Notes under the pieces: model-generated
Told to the model about the DNA's origin: nothing
The model's database searches: none
What the model saw: the letters and a program-made list of their open reading frames with translations, nothing else
From: Accumulibacter sp.
Lineage (GTDB): Bacteria; Pseudomonadota; Gammaproteobacteria; Burkholderiales; Rhodocyclaceae
Direction of reading: 5' to 3'
NCBI GenBank assembly: GCA_020049495.1
Contig: JAIFKU010000044.1
Span: forward strand, 1-56,391
Length of the DNA stretch: 56,391 nucleotides
Translations under genes and position numbers: made by a program
Part shown: one piece after another, positions 1 through 8,636 of the stretch
How the letters are laid out: each line of letters starts with the position of its first letter
How positions within the stretch are numbered: position 1 is the stretch's first letter

Positions 1-652
1 GCGCCTGCTCAAGTCGCTTGTGCTCGGAAATGTCATGCAGCACCGTGCGCGAATGCAGGAGGTTTCCTCTGGCATCGCAGACCGCCGAGGCGCTCAGACT
101 GACCTCAACCGTGCTGCCGTCCTTGCGCCGCAATTGAAGCTCAACACCGTGCACTTCCCTATCGGACATGAATTTCTGGTGCATGGCACGGACCTGGTCG
201 GCACAATCCGGATGGTAGAGTGTAAACGCCGAGAGACCGACCAGCTCTTCCCTTGAGTAACCCGTGCTGTCAAGCAAGGTCTGATTGCATTCAAGGATTG
301 TTTCTGTCTTGCCATCAACCGACAGGAACATGTCCGGCGCATGGTCATATAGGTCGCGGTATTTCCTGACCGTTTCTTTGCGTTCGTCATGCCGCCGATA
401 AAATAAATACCCGGTGATGGCGAGGAATGAGACAACAACAAGGATAGCTGTGGCAAAAGAGGGGCTGTCCTGTTCGCTGCCGATGACCGGCGTGTCTTTT
501 TGCGCCGCAGTGGCGCCAGGGGATTTTTCGGCGGCAAGACTGGTCTGGCTGGCAGGCGGCGAGGCTTGAACTGCACCGCTCGTTCCCAGGAATAGAAAAG
601 CCGCAACAGCAAAACCGGACAATAAGCTGCAGTAGTTTTGCTTTACTGACAT
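1..652 (-). CDS. Membrane-anchored PAS-domain sensor protein (3' part outside window)
   Basis: The reading frame stays open from an ATG at 652 to the window edge, so only the N-terminal 217 residues are visible. Residues 1-30 look like a signal peptide or first membrane anchor (hydrophobic, ending AVQA). An Ala/Pro/Ser-rich linker follows, then a clear transmembrane helix at about 67-85 ending in the basic stop-transfer YRRHDERK. A PAS domain begins at about 99 (KYRDLYDHAPDMFLSVD) and ends with the typical HDISEHKRLEQA linker. PAS domains of this type precede histidine kinase, GGDEF or chemotaxis output domains; the output here lies beyond the window and cannot be named. The gene reads away from the azlCD side and has no close partner visible. 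Confidence 0.85.
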   Translation of the reverse strand, partial: MSVKQNYCSLLSGFAVAAFLFLGTSGAVQASPPASQTSLAAEKSPGATAAQKDTPVIGSEQDSPSFATAILVVVSFLAITGYLFYRRHDERKETVRKYRDLYDHAPDMFLSVDGKTETILECNQTLLDSTGYSREELVGLSAFTLYHPDCADQVRAMHQKFMSDREVHGVELQLRRKDGSTVEVSLSASAVCDARGNLLHSRTVLHDISEHKRLEQA

Positions 653-984
653 GTGGCCGTAATTTGATGCCGGTAAACAGTCATGATTGTTTTGCTTCAA
701 AACGGTCAGGTTTTGCTCTGCAAGTCACCAACATATCTCCCCGGAAGCGATAATACGTTACACATAATTCAAATACAACGCGCAATGCAGGGCAATTGCA
801 TGAATGTTTTTGTCATGCCGATATGGCTCCATATGGCCAACTTATCCCAAGTAAGTGTCGTCCCGGCGAAGGCCGGGACCCAGTTTGTGCCCCAAAAACC
901 TGGATTCCGGCTTTCGCCGGAATGACGATGCTATCAATCCTGCTCGTACACGATTGCCTGACCACGACAGAGGAAATCCGTGGC
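653..984. other. Intergenic region with partial repeat element
   Basis: These 332 bases separate the start of the PAS sensor gene from the end of azlD. They hold a short perfect hairpin GTTTTG-CTT-CAAAAC at 689-703 and the 145-bp repeat at 788-932. Short open frames here are translations of the repeat and have no coding character. Confidence 0.6.
788..932 (+). repeat. Partial copy of MITE-like repeat (copy 1)
   Basis: These 145 bases match 4906-5050 with a single difference (C at 841 against T at 4959). The copy keeps the left end CAGGGCAATTGCATGAATG, the palindrome-rich middle and two nested hairpins (about 859-880 and 900-925), whose arms are variants of the common GTCATTCCGGCGAAAGCCGG type. 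After 932 it diverges from copy 2: the right terminal inverted repeat is missing and I find no flanking target duplication. It is therefore a truncated or rearranged copy. Confidence 0.85.
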
Positions 985-1305
985 TCAGGTCAGCCAGCGC
1001 AGCAGGCCGAAGACGGCAAAGCTGATGATCACCGCCGTCAGGGTACGGCCGCTCTTCCAGGCGATGAGTCCGGCGACCACGGTGCCGACCAGATACGGAT
1101 TGGTGAGCGCCAGGCTGAGCTGTCCGCCGGGGGCGATGGCCTCGGGAACCACGATGGCCGTCAATACGGCGACCGGCACGTGTGCGAGCGCCTGCACGAC
1201 TGCCGGCGGGAAGCGCAGTTTCTGGCCGAAGACGAGGAAGCTGGCGCGAATCAGGAAGGTTGCGGCAAACATGCCGAGGATGGCGGCCCACAGCGTGTCG
1301 CTCAT
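985..1305 (-). CDS. azlD: Branched-chain amino acid exporter small subunit AzlD
   Basis: The product is a 106-residue, very hydrophobic protein with about four membrane segments (for example LWAAILGMFAATFLI at the N-terminus and AVIISFAVFGLL near the C-terminus). That fits the AzlD family, whose members pair with AzlC as the small subunit of a branched-chain amino acid or azaleucine exporter in the inner membrane. The ATG at 1305 overlaps the azlC stop by four bases (ATGA), so the two are translationally coupled. Longer frames upstream run through azlC and are not real. Confidence 0.85.
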   Translation of the reverse strand: MSDTLWAAILGMFAATFLIRASFLVFGQKLRFPPAVVQALAHVPVAVLTAIVVPEAIAPGGQLSLALTNPYLVGTVVAGLIAWKSGRTLTAVIISFAVFGLLRWLT

Positions 1306-2015
1306 GGCCTGTCCTCGACGGCCACTCGCCGCTGGCGATAATCGAGCATTACTCCCGTTGCCACCCCCGCCAGGGCGGCCAGAAGCAGCCCCAGCTTGTA
1401 GGGCAGCGGATGGGCGAGCCAGGCGACGCTGCCGGCGGCCAAGGCTACCGCAACCGGTGTCGATGTCTTGAGCTGCGGGGCGACCATGGCGGCAAAAGTG
1501 GCGATCATGGCGAAATCGAGGCCAAGGGCGGCGAGCCCGGGAATCTGGTGGCCGACGAGGGCGCCGACGGCGGTCCACAGAATCCAGTTGAGGTAGAAGA
1601 ACAGTGTGGAACCCAGGTAATAGGGCAATGCATCGGCCTCGCCTGCCGTCTGTAGCCGTCGTTCAATGACGGCAAAGCACTCGTCGGTGAGCCAGAAGGC
1701 GGACAGGACGCGCCAGGGCAGGGGCCAGTCCCGGGCCACCGGTTGCAGCGTGGCACTGTAGAGGGCGTGGCGCAGGTTGATGACGAAGGTGGTCAGCCAG
1801 ATCACCGGCAGCGCAGCGCCGCCGCCGATCAGGCTGAGCGAAATGAACTGGGCGGAACCGGCAAAGACGATGGCCGACATGGCCACCGCGGCGATCGGCG
1901 GCAAACCTGCGGCGACGGCCAGGGTGCCGAAGATGATGGCGAATGGCGTCGTCCCGATGGCCAGGGGAAGCGTATCGCGGGCGCCGGCGAGCGCGATGGG
2001 GATCTTTGTTTGCAT
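1302..2015 (-). CDS. azlC: Branched-chain amino acid exporter large subunit AzlC
   Basis: The product is a 237-residue membrane protein with several hydrophobic helices and AzlC-family features: an N-terminal GARDTLPLAIGTTPFAIIFG, then SAIVFAGSAQF and the central INLRHALYSATL. AzlC with AzlD forms an exporter for branched-chain amino acids and analogues. The stop overlaps the azlD start, giving a two-gene operon. The gene is divergent from the MaoC-like gene, with about 200 bases between them. Substrate assignment is by family only. Confidence 0.88.
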   Translation of the reverse strand: MQTKIPIALAGARDTLPLAIGTTPFAIIFGTLAVAAGLPPIAAVAMSAIVFAGSAQFISLSLIGGGAALPVIWLTTFVINLRHALYSATLQPVARDWPLPWRVLSAFWLTDECFAVIERRLQTAGEADALPYYLGSTLFFYLNWILWTAVGALVGHQIPGLAALGLDFAMIATFAAMVAPQLKTSTPVAVALAAGSVAWLAHPLPYKLGLLLAALAGVATGVMLDYRQRRVAVEDRP

Positions 2016-2213
2016 TATTGGGAAGATAACAGAGGATGCAGTAAAGGCGGAATACCGATTCGGATTATCAGGCGTTTGAGGTCGTTGTTTTGTCTATTGA
2101 CTGGGGTAGTGATGGAAAGGATACTTTGAAGCGTGCAATTAGATTCAACGCTTGGCGTTTCACGCCCTGTTGCTGCGGTGATTCATATCTTTTCATTGAT
2201 CGTGAGGATTGGA

Positions 2214-2663
2214 ATGGACACGCGTTACCTTGACGACCTGCAAGCCGGACAGCGTTTTGTCTCGGGCGGCATTACCCTGAGCGAAGCCGAAATCATCGAT
2301 TTTGCCTGGCGCCATGACCCGCAGGCCTTTCATCTGGATGTCAATGCGGCGGCCGAATCGCCTTACGGTGGCCTGATTGCCAGTGGTTTTCAAAGCATGC
2401 TCCTGTGTTTCCGCCTGTTCATCCAGAGCGGGGTTCTCGCCGGATCGAGTCTGGGTTCCCCCGGTATTGACGAACTTCGCTGGCTGGTGCCGGTACGCCC
2501 TGGCGACACGCTGCACAGCGACGTGGAAGTGCTCGAAGTCCGGCCGTCGGCGTCGAAACCGGATCGCGGCATTGCCCGCCTGAAATACCAGGCGGTCAAT
2601 CAGCGCGGTGAAGCGGTGCTCAGTTTCATCATCATTCACCTGCTACGGCGACGGCAGGCCTGA
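2214..2663 (+). CDS. MaoC-like (R)-specific enoyl-CoA hydratase/dehydratase
   Basis: The protein has 149 residues with a single hot-dog fold of the MaoC type. The start is placed at the ATG at 2214, which is preceded by a GAGGATTGG purine stretch; the frame stays open further upstream but that part looks non-coding. The hydratase signature is visible as Asp35 and His40 in WRHDPQAFHLD, followed by GGLIASGFQ, the typical active-site loop. Such enzymes hydrate trans-2-enoyl-CoA to (R)-3-hydroxyacyl-CoA, often feeding polyhydroxyalkanoate synthesis, or act on mesaconyl-type CoA esters. The substrate cannot be told from the sequence, and no phaC or other pathway gene is adjacent. Confidence 0.8.
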   Translation: MDTRYLDDLQAGQRFVSGGITLSEAEIIDFAWRHDPQAFHLDVNAAAESPYGGLIASGFQSMLLCFRLFIQSGVLAGSSLGSPGIDELRWLVPVRPGDTLHSDVEVLEVRPSASKPDRGIARLKYQAVNQRGEAVLSFIIIHLLRRRQA

Positions 2664-2689
2664 GCAGGTCTTGCCCCTTGGCGATTTAA

Positions 2690-4816
2690 TCAGGGCAATG
2701 ATCCCTTGTCTGACGTGCTGTTCGAGCCGGCCTGGATGGCCGTCAGCGCAATGGTATAGACGATGTCGTCGACGAGCGCGCCGCGCGAAAGATCATTGAC
2801 CGGTTTGCGCAGGCCCTGCAGCATCGGGCCGACCGAAACGACATTGGCTGAACGCTGGACGGCCTTGTAGGTGGTGTTGCCGGTGTTGAGATCGGGGAAG
2901 ATGAAGACGTTGGCGTGACCATCGAGCGGGCTGCCCGGGGCTTTCTGGCGGCCGACACTTTCCACCGTCGCTGCATCGTACTGGATCGGTCCGTCGATGA
3001 CGAGTTCGGGACAGCGCTGACGGACGATCGCGGTGGCCTGGCGCACCTTGTCGACATCCTCGCCGGTTCCCGATGCCCCGGTCGAGTAGGAGATCATCGC
3101 CACGCGCGGCTCGATGCCAAAGGCGGCGGCCGAGATGGCTGACTGGATGGCGATTTCGGCCAGTTCGCTGGCCGTCGGGTTCGGGTTGATGGCACAGTCG
3201 CCATAGACCAGTACCTGATCGGGCATGAGCATGAAAAATACACTCGACACGATGCTCGAACCGGGTGCCGTCTTGATCAGTTGCAAGGCCGGTCGTACGG
3301 TAGACGCCGTCGTATGCACGGCGCCGGAGACGAGTCCGTCAACATGGCCCTCGGCCAGCAGCATGGTGCCGAGAACCACGCTGTCCTCGAGATGGACTTC
3401 GGCCTGCGGTGCAGTCAGACCCTTCGCCTTGCGCAACTCGAGCATCGGCGCGACGTATCTGGCGCGCAATGTTGCCGGGTCGAGAATTTCCAGGAAAGGA
3501 CTGGCTTCGGGCAGATCGATACCATGGGTCAGGGCAATGGCCCGAACCTGGTCGGGATGAGCGAGCAGCACGCAACGGGCAATGCCCTTGGCCGCGCAGA
3601 TGACTGCGGCGCGGATGGTACGCGGCTCGTCGCCTTCCGGCAGAACGATTCGCCGTGCGGCGTTTCGGGCATTCTGAATCAGGCGATGACGGAACATGGG
3701 CGGGGTCATGTGGCCCGCACCGCTTCGGTTACCTGTTGTAATCAGAAGTTTCAGATCAACGTGATCGGCGATATGGTCCATGATGCGATCCATGCGTTCC
3801 GGGTCATTGAGCGTGACGCGACGATCCATTGAGGAAATGCGCACGGCGACGTCGTAGGTCTGCAACTCGGTGGTCAGTATCGGCAGATCGCCAAAGCGGG
3901 GGCTCAAAAAGGTGTCGATGGATTTGGCCATCGGTTCGCCACAGGTGAGCAGCAGGCCGGCAATAGGCATGCCACCGGCGCGAGCCAGCGCCGCAGCGAG
4001 GACGAGATCGGAACGATCGCCCGGAGTCACGATCAGGGTACCCGGGCGCAGGCGTTCGACGAGTTTGTCGGCACTGCGCGCTGCCACGATGATCTCATGA
4101 ACCCTGGCCTGTTCGATGTCGCCAGGGCGATCCACCGTGAAGCCGAGATTCTCGGCCACGTCGATCAGGCGAGGGGCAGAGAGTTCGGGGTTGTCGGGCG
4201 ATATGCAGACCAGCGGCGTCTTCAGTCCTGATTCGGCAAGTCCGCTGGCGATATCTTCACGATAGGATGAGGCTTTCGGCACGCGCACGGCGATGGCTCC
4301 CGCCAGCGGACGTCCTCCCTCGCCACCGTAACGATACGAGGCATCGGTGATGGTCTCGACAATGTTGCGTACGCTGGTATTCCGTCCATGCACGAGGACG
4401 ATGACTTCCGCGCCAAGGTTGCGGGCAATGGCGCGATCCAGATCGGTCATCAGGGGGTGATCGTGGCTGGGCGTAATGCCTTCGACGATGACCATGCTGC
4501 ATGTGCCGCGCGCAGACTCGACCAGGGCGACAATTTCTTCCAGCAGACTGGCCTCGTCGCCGGCACGTATCATGTCTTCGGCATGCTTTGCCGGAATCGG
4601 ATCCGGGGTGGAAAGCCCGCACAGGGTGCGGGCAAAGTGCACAGAGCGGTCGGGGCGGCCGGAATCAAGTCCGACGTCGGAAACGGGTTTGGCGAAGCCG
4701 ACCTCGAAGCCTTCCCGCTGGTAGGCACGGATCAGGCCGAGTGCCGTCGATGAAGCGCTGATCACGCCTGAAGCGGGTGCGAGGTAGAGGGTACGAAAAG
4801 CATGTCTTGTGGTCAT
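2690..4816 (-). CDS. pta: Phosphate acetyltransferase, long form
   Basis: The 708-residue product matches the long form of phosphotransacetylase, which interconverts acetyl-CoA and acetyl phosphate in the cytoplasm. It has an N-terminal P-loop-like domain starting LYLAPASGVISASSTALGL, a DRTGG domain in the middle (about 220-330) and a C-terminal PTA_PTB catalytic domain (from about 380) with RIVLPEGDEPRTIRAA, GLVSGAVHTTASTVRPALQ and MISYSTGASGTG. The frame extends to 4882, but ATG 4816 has the AGAGAGGA sequence upstream and the family-like start MTTRHAFRTLYLAP. No acetate kinase gene lies in the window, so its usual partner is elsewhere or absent. Confidence 0.93.
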   Translation of the reverse strand: MTTRHAFRTLYLAPASGVISASSTALGLIRAYQREGFEVGFAKPVSDVGLDSGRPDRSVHFARTLCGLSTPDPIPAKHAEDMIRAGDEASLLEEIVALVESARGTCSMVIVEGITPSHDHPLMTDLDRAIARNLGAEVIVLVHGRNTSVRNIVETITDASYRYGGEGGRPLAGAIAVRVPKASSYREDIASGLAESGLKTPLVCISPDNPELSAPRLIDVAENLGFTVDRPGDIEQARVHEIIVAARSADKLVERLRPGTLIVTPGDRSDLVLAAALARAGGMPIAGLLLTCGEPMAKSIDTFLSPRFGDLPILTTELQTYDVAVRISSMDRRVTLNDPERMDRIMDHIADHVDLKLLITTGNRSGAGHMTPPMFRHRLIQNARNAARRIVLPEGDEPRTIRAAVICAAKGIARCVLLAHPDQVRAIALTHGIDLPEASPFLEILDPATLRARYVAPMLELRKAKGLTAPQAEVHLEDSVVLGTMLLAEGHVDGLVSGAVHTTASTVRPALQLIKTAPGSSIVSSVFFMLMPDQVLVYGDCAINPNPTASELAEIAIQSAISAAAFGIEPRVAMISYSTGASGTGEDVDKVRQATAIVRQRCPELVIDGPIQYDAATVESVGRQKAPGSPLDGHANVFIFPDLNTGNTTYKAVQRSANVVSVGPMLQGLRKPVNDLSRGALVDDIVYTIALTAIQAGSNSTSDKGSLP

Positions 4817-4895
4817 GAAGCTGCAATCCTCTCTGCATGATTGAATCCAGAAAGGATAATGATAGCACTTGCGATCATTCATTCCCGTCGGCGGG

Positions 4896-5085
4896 TACCG
4901 CGATTCAGGGCAATTGCATGAATGTTTTTGTCATGCCGATATGGCTCCATATGGCCAATTTATCCCAAGTAAGTGTCGTCCCGGCGAAGGCCGGGACCCA
5001 GTTTGTGCCCCAAAAACCTGGATTCCGGCTTTCGCCGGAATGACGATGCTCATTGGCATTCATGCAATCGCCCTGTACCGCGATT
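4896..5085. mobile_element. MITE-like element (copy 2) with 10-bp target duplication
   Basis: A 170-bp non-coding element spans 4906-5075. Its ends are 19-bp inverted repeats, CAGGGCAATTGCATGAATG at 4906-4924 and its complement at 5057-5075 with one mismatch. It is flanked by a perfect direct repeat TACCGCGATT at 4896-4905 and 5076-5085, the signature of transposition. The interior carries two hairpins (about 4977-4998 and 5018-5043). There is no transposase, so it would have been moved in trans by an element with the same ends. The 9-13 bp duplication size is like that of IS4/IS1-type elements, but the family cannot be assigned from this. It sits between pta and the sodB terminator. Confidence 0.85.
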
Positions 5086-5191
5086 GCTGCTGCCGGCCAG
5101 CGACGCAAACCAGTCCGGCCTTGCCGGCAGGGACGATGGCCAACAAATTGGACGGCTGATTTTCCGATTCTTTTGCAGCGCCCCGGAAAGC

Positions 5192-5221
5192 AAAAGGGCA
5201 TCCCGAACGGGATGCCCTTTT
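5192..5221 (-). terminator. Intrinsic terminator of sodB
   Basis: AAAAGGGCATCCC-GAAC-GGGATGCCCTTTT-type perfect hairpin with A and T runs on the two sides, so it can terminate in both directions. It lies 35 bases beyond the sodB stop and ends the xseA-sodB transcription unit. Confidence 0.92.
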
Positions 5222-5255
5222 CAGCGCAATCAGTATTTCAATCCGGCAATTTGTT

Positions 5256-5843
5256 TCAGCCGGCGAAATTCTTCTCGGCAAAGGACCAGTTGGCCAGACT
5301 GTTGAGAAAGGTTTCCACGAATTTCGGACGCAGGTTACGGTAATCGATGTAGTAGGCATGTTCCCAGACGTCGATACAAAGCAGCGCTGTATCGGCGGTG
5401 GTCAGCGGTGTTCCGGCGGCGCCCATGTTGACGATGTCTACCGATCCGTCGGCTTTCTTGACCAGCCAGGTCCAGGCGGAGCCGAAGTTGCCGACGGCGG
5501 AGGTCTGGAAGGCTTTCTTGAACTCGTCGAAGGAACCCCACTTCTTGTCGATGGCGGCCGCCAGCGCACCGCCCGGAACGCCACCCCCATTGGGTTTCAG
5601 GCAGTTCCAGAAGAATGTGTGGTTCCATACCTGCGCAGAATTGTTGTAGATGCCGCCGGCCGGAGCCTTCTTGACGATGGCTTCGAGAGAGAGGTTTTCG
5701 TATTCGCCGCCCTTGATCAGGTTGTTCAGGTTGGTGACGTAGGCCTGATGATGCTTGGCATAGTGATATTCGAAGGTTTCCTTCGACATGTGCGGCACCA
5801 GTGCGTCCATGGCGAATGGCAGTTGTGGCAGTTGATGTTCCAT
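5256..5843 (-). CDS. sodB: Superoxide dismutase, Fe type
   Basis: The 195-residue protein is a full-length iron/manganese superoxide dismutase that converts superoxide to hydrogen peroxide and oxygen. Metal ligands are His27, His75, Asp158 and His162, in [16 protein letters not shown] and DVWEHAYY. The start at 5843 ([15 protein letters not shown]) has a good AAGGAG site six bases before it; the frame upstream of this overlaps xseA. The [12 protein letters not shown] and GGG context is typical of the Fe form. It has no signal peptide, so it is cytoplasmic. The gene lies 37 bases after xseA on the same strand and has its own strong terminator. Confidence 0.96.
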   Translation of the reverse strand: MEHQLPQLPFAMDALVPHMSKETFEYHYAKHHQAYVTNLNNLIKGGEYENLSLEAIVKKAPAGGIYNNSAQVWNHTFFWNCLKPNGGGVPGGALAAAIDKKWGSFDEFKKAFQTSAVGNFGSAWTWLVKKADGSVDIVNMGAAGTPLTTADTALLCIDVWEHAYYIDYRNLRPKFVETFLNSLANWSFAEKNFAG

Positions 5844-5880
5844 GATTTCTCCTTGAGTTGCTATGAGTGGGTTGTTGTTC

Positions 5881-7275
5881 TCAGCGAGTCGAACCTTTAT
5901 GCGCCTTCGGCGGGGCTGCTTCATGATTCACCGAAGTAATTGTCGCATCCGCCCGACCACTGTGGAAGGAGACAGTGATCATGTCATTTGGTTCCACTGT
6001 TCGGCTGTCACGCAGGATATTGCCGGCCTGGTCGGTGACGATGCTGTAACCCCGGGCGAGAACGGCGTCCGGGTTGAGGTGGGTGAGGCTGGCGGCTAGG
6101 CAGGCAAGGTCGCCCGCCCTGTCGTCAAGGATTTTTTGCCATCCGCTGTGCAGTTTTGCGGCGCGGGATTCAAGCTGCCGGGCGAACAGACTGGTCCCGG
6201 GTCGCGCCAGCAGCCAGCGCCGGGTCAGGCTGGCAAGCGCATTGCGTCCGCGTGTTCCGGTTTGCCTCAGGCCGCTGTCAAGGCGTCGCTGCAGGTTGAG
6301 CAGGTGTTCGCGCTGGTGCATGAGACCTTGCGCCGGATGCTGCAGTCGATGCGCCAACCCGTCAAGACGTTGATTGCGCTGATCGAGGTCTTGCCATACC
6401 TGTCGGTGCAGACCGCGCCGGCGGGCGACAAGGTCTGCCATTAGCGCAGCACGTTCCGGTGCGGCCAGTTCAGCGGCGGCAGTGGGGGTGGGCGCGCGCT
6501 GGTCGGCGGCGAAATCGGCAATGCTGACGTCGGTTTCGTGTCCGATACCGGTGATGATCGGAATGGCGCTGGCGCGGATCGTCCGGGCCAGCGTCTCGTC
6601 ATTGAACGCCCACAGGTCTTCGAGGCTGCCGCCGCCACGGCAGACGATGAGCACATCGCATTCATGACGTTCATTTGCGCTACGAATGGCCGCCGCAATC
6701 TGCGCGGCAGCCCCTTCACCCTGTACCGGCGTCGGGTAGAGCACAACGTCGATATGCGCAGCGCGACGCGTGAGCGTGCTCAGCACGTCTCTCAGCGCGG
6801 CCGCCTGCAGCGAAGTGACGATGCCGATACATTGTGGGAAGGCCGGTAGTGGGCGCTTGCATTCAGTGGCAAAAAGCCCTTCGCGCTCGAGCTTATCCTT
6901 GCGGCGAAGAAATTGTTCGTAGAGATTGCCGACCCCGGCCTGGCGCGCCGCTTCAACATTGAGCTGGAAGTCGCCGCGTGCCTCGTAGAGCGTCACCAGG
7001 ACGCGGGCTTCGATGTGCTGGCCGTTCTCGAGTCGCCAGCCGAGTAGCTGAGCGCGGTTGCGGAACATCACGCAACGGACCTGGGCGGCGGCGTCCTTGA
7101 GCGAGAAATAGACGTGTCCGGACGTGGCATGGGTCAGATTGGAGACTTCGCCGGAGACCCAGCAGAGTGGAAAGCTGGACTCAAGGCGTTCGCGTGCAAG
7201 CCGGTTGAGCATTGAGACCGGAATGACGGGTGCTGATGGAGCAAGGCTTGCGCCTGAGAAGGTGCTTTCTGACAT
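5881..7275 (-). CDS. xseA: Exodeoxyribonuclease VII large subunit
   Basis: The 464-residue protein has an N-terminal OB-fold (about 20-120, with [27 protein letters not shown]), then the ExoVII catalytic core with [42 protein letters not shown] and [29 protein letters not shown] long helical region follows, and the tail ends in [14 protein letters not shown]. It degrades single-stranded DNA together with the small subunit XseB, which is not in the window. The start codon at 7275 fits the family length. It is divergent from exbB across the DnaA-box region. Confidence 0.97.
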   Translation of the reverse strand: MSESTFSGASLAPSAPVIPVSMLNRLARERLESSFPLCWVSGEVSNLTHATSGHVYFSLKDAAAQVRCVMFRNRAQLLGWRLENGQHIEARVLVTLYEARGDFQLNVEAARQAGVGNLYEQFLRRKDKLEREGLFATECKRPLPAFPQCIGIVTSLQAAALRDVLSTLTRRAAHIDVVLYPTPVQGEGAAAQIAAAIRSANERHECDVLIVCRGGGSLEDLWAFNDETLARTIRASAIPIITGIGHETDVSIADFAADQRAPTPTAAAELAAPERAALMADLVARRRGLHRQVWQDLDQRNQRLDGLAHRLQHPAQGLMHQREHLLNLQRRLDSGLRQTGTRGRNALASLTRRWLLARPGTSLFARQLESRAAKLHSGWQKILDDRAGDLACLAASLTHLNPDAVLARGYSIVTDQAGNILRDSRTVEPNDMITVSFHSGRADATITSVNHEAAPPKAHKGSTR

Positions 7276-7590
7276 GCGCCAATTCTACATCCAAGTCAAT
7301 TCATGCACACCCGGCAAGCGTTTTGGGCCAGGCCTGCGCTGAAAGCCTTGCAGCAGCAGGGGGTCTATATAACATATTGATTTATTGTAGTTATTTAAAC
7401 TGCCTGTTTTTTCTGCAAAGTAAGAAAAAGTCTTTTGCGTACTGTAGTTAGGTCGCGGATTTGCCTTTGATCCACAAACTTATCCACAGATTTTGTGGAT
7501 AATATTTTTGCTATTACTTTTGTATGGGGCTTGCCGCTGGCGCCGGCTCAGGCTAAAGTCTGCGGCTGTAGAAATCATTAGGGGTAAGGC
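7276..7590. other. AT-rich intergenic region between divergent xseA and exbB
   Basis: This 315-base gap has an AT-rich stretch at about 7365-7440 (TATATAACATATTGATTTATTG and A/T runs), then the DnaA-box cluster at 7468-7502 and another AT-rich run at 7500-7525. It must contain the promoters of xseA and of the exbB operon, but no single promoter stands out. Confidence 0.6.
7468..7502. promoter_or_regulatory. Cluster of three DnaA boxes
   Basis: TGATCCACA (7468-7476, one mismatch), TTATCCACA (7480-7488, perfect consensus) and TGTGGATAA (7494-7502, perfect consensus, opposite strand) lie within 35 bases next to AT-rich DNA. Perfect boxes this close together are unlikely by chance. The site could make exbB or xseA expression DnaA-dependent or titrate DnaA. 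No dnaA, dnaN, gyrB or rpmH is nearby, so calling it an origin is not supported. Confidence 0.7.
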
Positions 7591-8199
7591 GTGTTCTCAA
7601 TCATTCTGGCTGCCGGTTGGCCCATCTGGCCTTTGTTGTTTGCGTCGATTATTGCCGTTGCTCTGATCATCGAACGCCTGGTGGCCTTGCGCCGTTCCAA
7701 GGTGCTTCCAGACGGTTTGTTGCAACGTGTGCTGGCCGAGTACCGGCAGAGCGGCGTGAACGACGCGATGCTCGTCAATCTTGAGGCGCAGTCGCCGCTG
7801 GGTCGCGTGCTGGCGGCCGGCTTGCGCAATGTCGGCAGTTCGCGCGAGATCATGAGAGAGTCGATCGAGGAAGCCGGCAGTCTGGTGGCGCATGAGCTGG
7901 AACGCTATCTGACGACGCTGGGGACCATCGCTTCAATCAGCCCGCTGATGGGGCTGTTTGGTACCGTGGTCGGCATGATCGAGATTTTCGGTTCGCAATC
8001 GCCGACGGGAACCAATCCCATGCAACTGGCGCACGGCATCTCGGTGGCGCTTTACAACACCGGGTTTGGCCTGATCATTGCCATTCCGGGAATGATTTTC
8101 TGGCGCCATTTCCGTGCGCTGGTCAATGGCTTCGTGCTGGAGATGCAGCAGCAGGCCGTGCGTCTGGTCGAGGTCTTGCACGGCGAGCGCAAGGTCTGA
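7591..8199 (+). CDS. exbB: ExbB/TolQ/MotA-family proton channel protein
   Basis: The 202-residue protein has a hydrophobic helix at about 5-25 and two more at about 107-135 and 150-175. The family core is seen in LGTIASISPLMGLFGTVVGMIEIF and ALYNTGFGLIIAIPGMIFW. ExbB with ExbD forms the inner-membrane proton-motive-force motor that energises TonB. The start is GTG at 7591 with AGGGGTAAG just upstream. ExbD follows after 10 bases. TonB itself is not in the window; TolQ or a MotA-like role is the alternative, but the pairing with a 138-residue ExbD-like protein before lpxK is a standard betaproteobacterial order. Confidence 0.9.
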   Translation: MFSIILAAGWPIWPLLFASIIAVALIIERLVALRRSKVLPDGLLQRVLAEYRQSGVNDAMLVNLEAQSPLGRVLAAGLRNVGSSREIMRESIEEAGSLVAHELERYLTTLGTIASISPLMGLFGTVVGMIEIFGSQSPTGTNPMQLAHGISVALYNTGFGLIIAIPGMIFWRHFRALVNGFVLEMQQQAVRLVEVLHGERKV

Positions 8200-8209
8200 G
8201 GAGCGGGCG

Positions 8210-8626
8210 ATGAATTTTCAACGCGGTCGCGATCAGGATGTGCCTGAAATCAACCTGATTCCCCTCATTGACGTGTTTCTGGTGATCATCATTTTCCTGA
8301 TGCTGACCACCACTTACGCCAAGTTCTCCGGACTGGAAATCAATCTGCCGACGGCCGACGCCAGCAAGCAGGCTGAACAGCCGAATGAAGTCAGTGTGGC
8401 CGTAACCCAGACCGGGCAGGTGCTGGTCAACAAGGCGCCGTTGACGGCGATCGATGTCCGGTCGATCAGCGAAGCCTTGCGTCGCGCGGCAGGCGATGCC
8501 AAGGATCCGGTCATCGTCATCAATGCCGACGCCAAGGCGACGCATCAGAGCGTGGTCGACATCATGCAGGCGGCCCAGATGGCGGGTTATCCGCATATTT
8601 CATTCGCCACGCAATCGCCCCGCTGA
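8210..8626 (+). CDS. exbD: ExbD/TolR-family biopolymer transport protein
   Basis: The 138-residue protein has a single N-terminal membrane helix (about 16-36) containing INLIPLIDVFLVIIIFLM with the conserved membrane Asp that carries the proton path, followed by a periplasmic domain. It pairs with ExbB to drive TonB-dependent uptake. The start at 8210 has GAGGAGCGGGCG upstream. It is the second gene of an operon running through lpxK, the Trm112-like gene, kdsB and probably adk. Confidence 0.9.
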   Translation: MNFQRGRDQDVPEINLIPLIDVFLVIIIFLMLTTTYAKFSGLEINLPTADASKQAEQPNEVSVAVTQTGQVLVNKAPLTAIDVRSISEALRRAAGDAKDPVIVINADAKATHQSVVDIMQAAQMAGYPHISFATQSPR

Positions 8627-8636
8627 GGGGTCGAAT

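Noticed and set aside
683-925. Small protein repeated at 4837-5043 with identical C-terminus
   Set aside because: Both frames are translations of the MITE-like repeat, with no ribosome site and no sign of selection on the protein.
7360-7510. A chromosomal origin of replication
   Set aside because: Only three DnaA boxes, and none of the usual origin neighbours (dnaA, dnaN, gyrB, rpmH, parAB). The ParA at 18 kb has no ParB. Kept only as a DnaA-box cluster.
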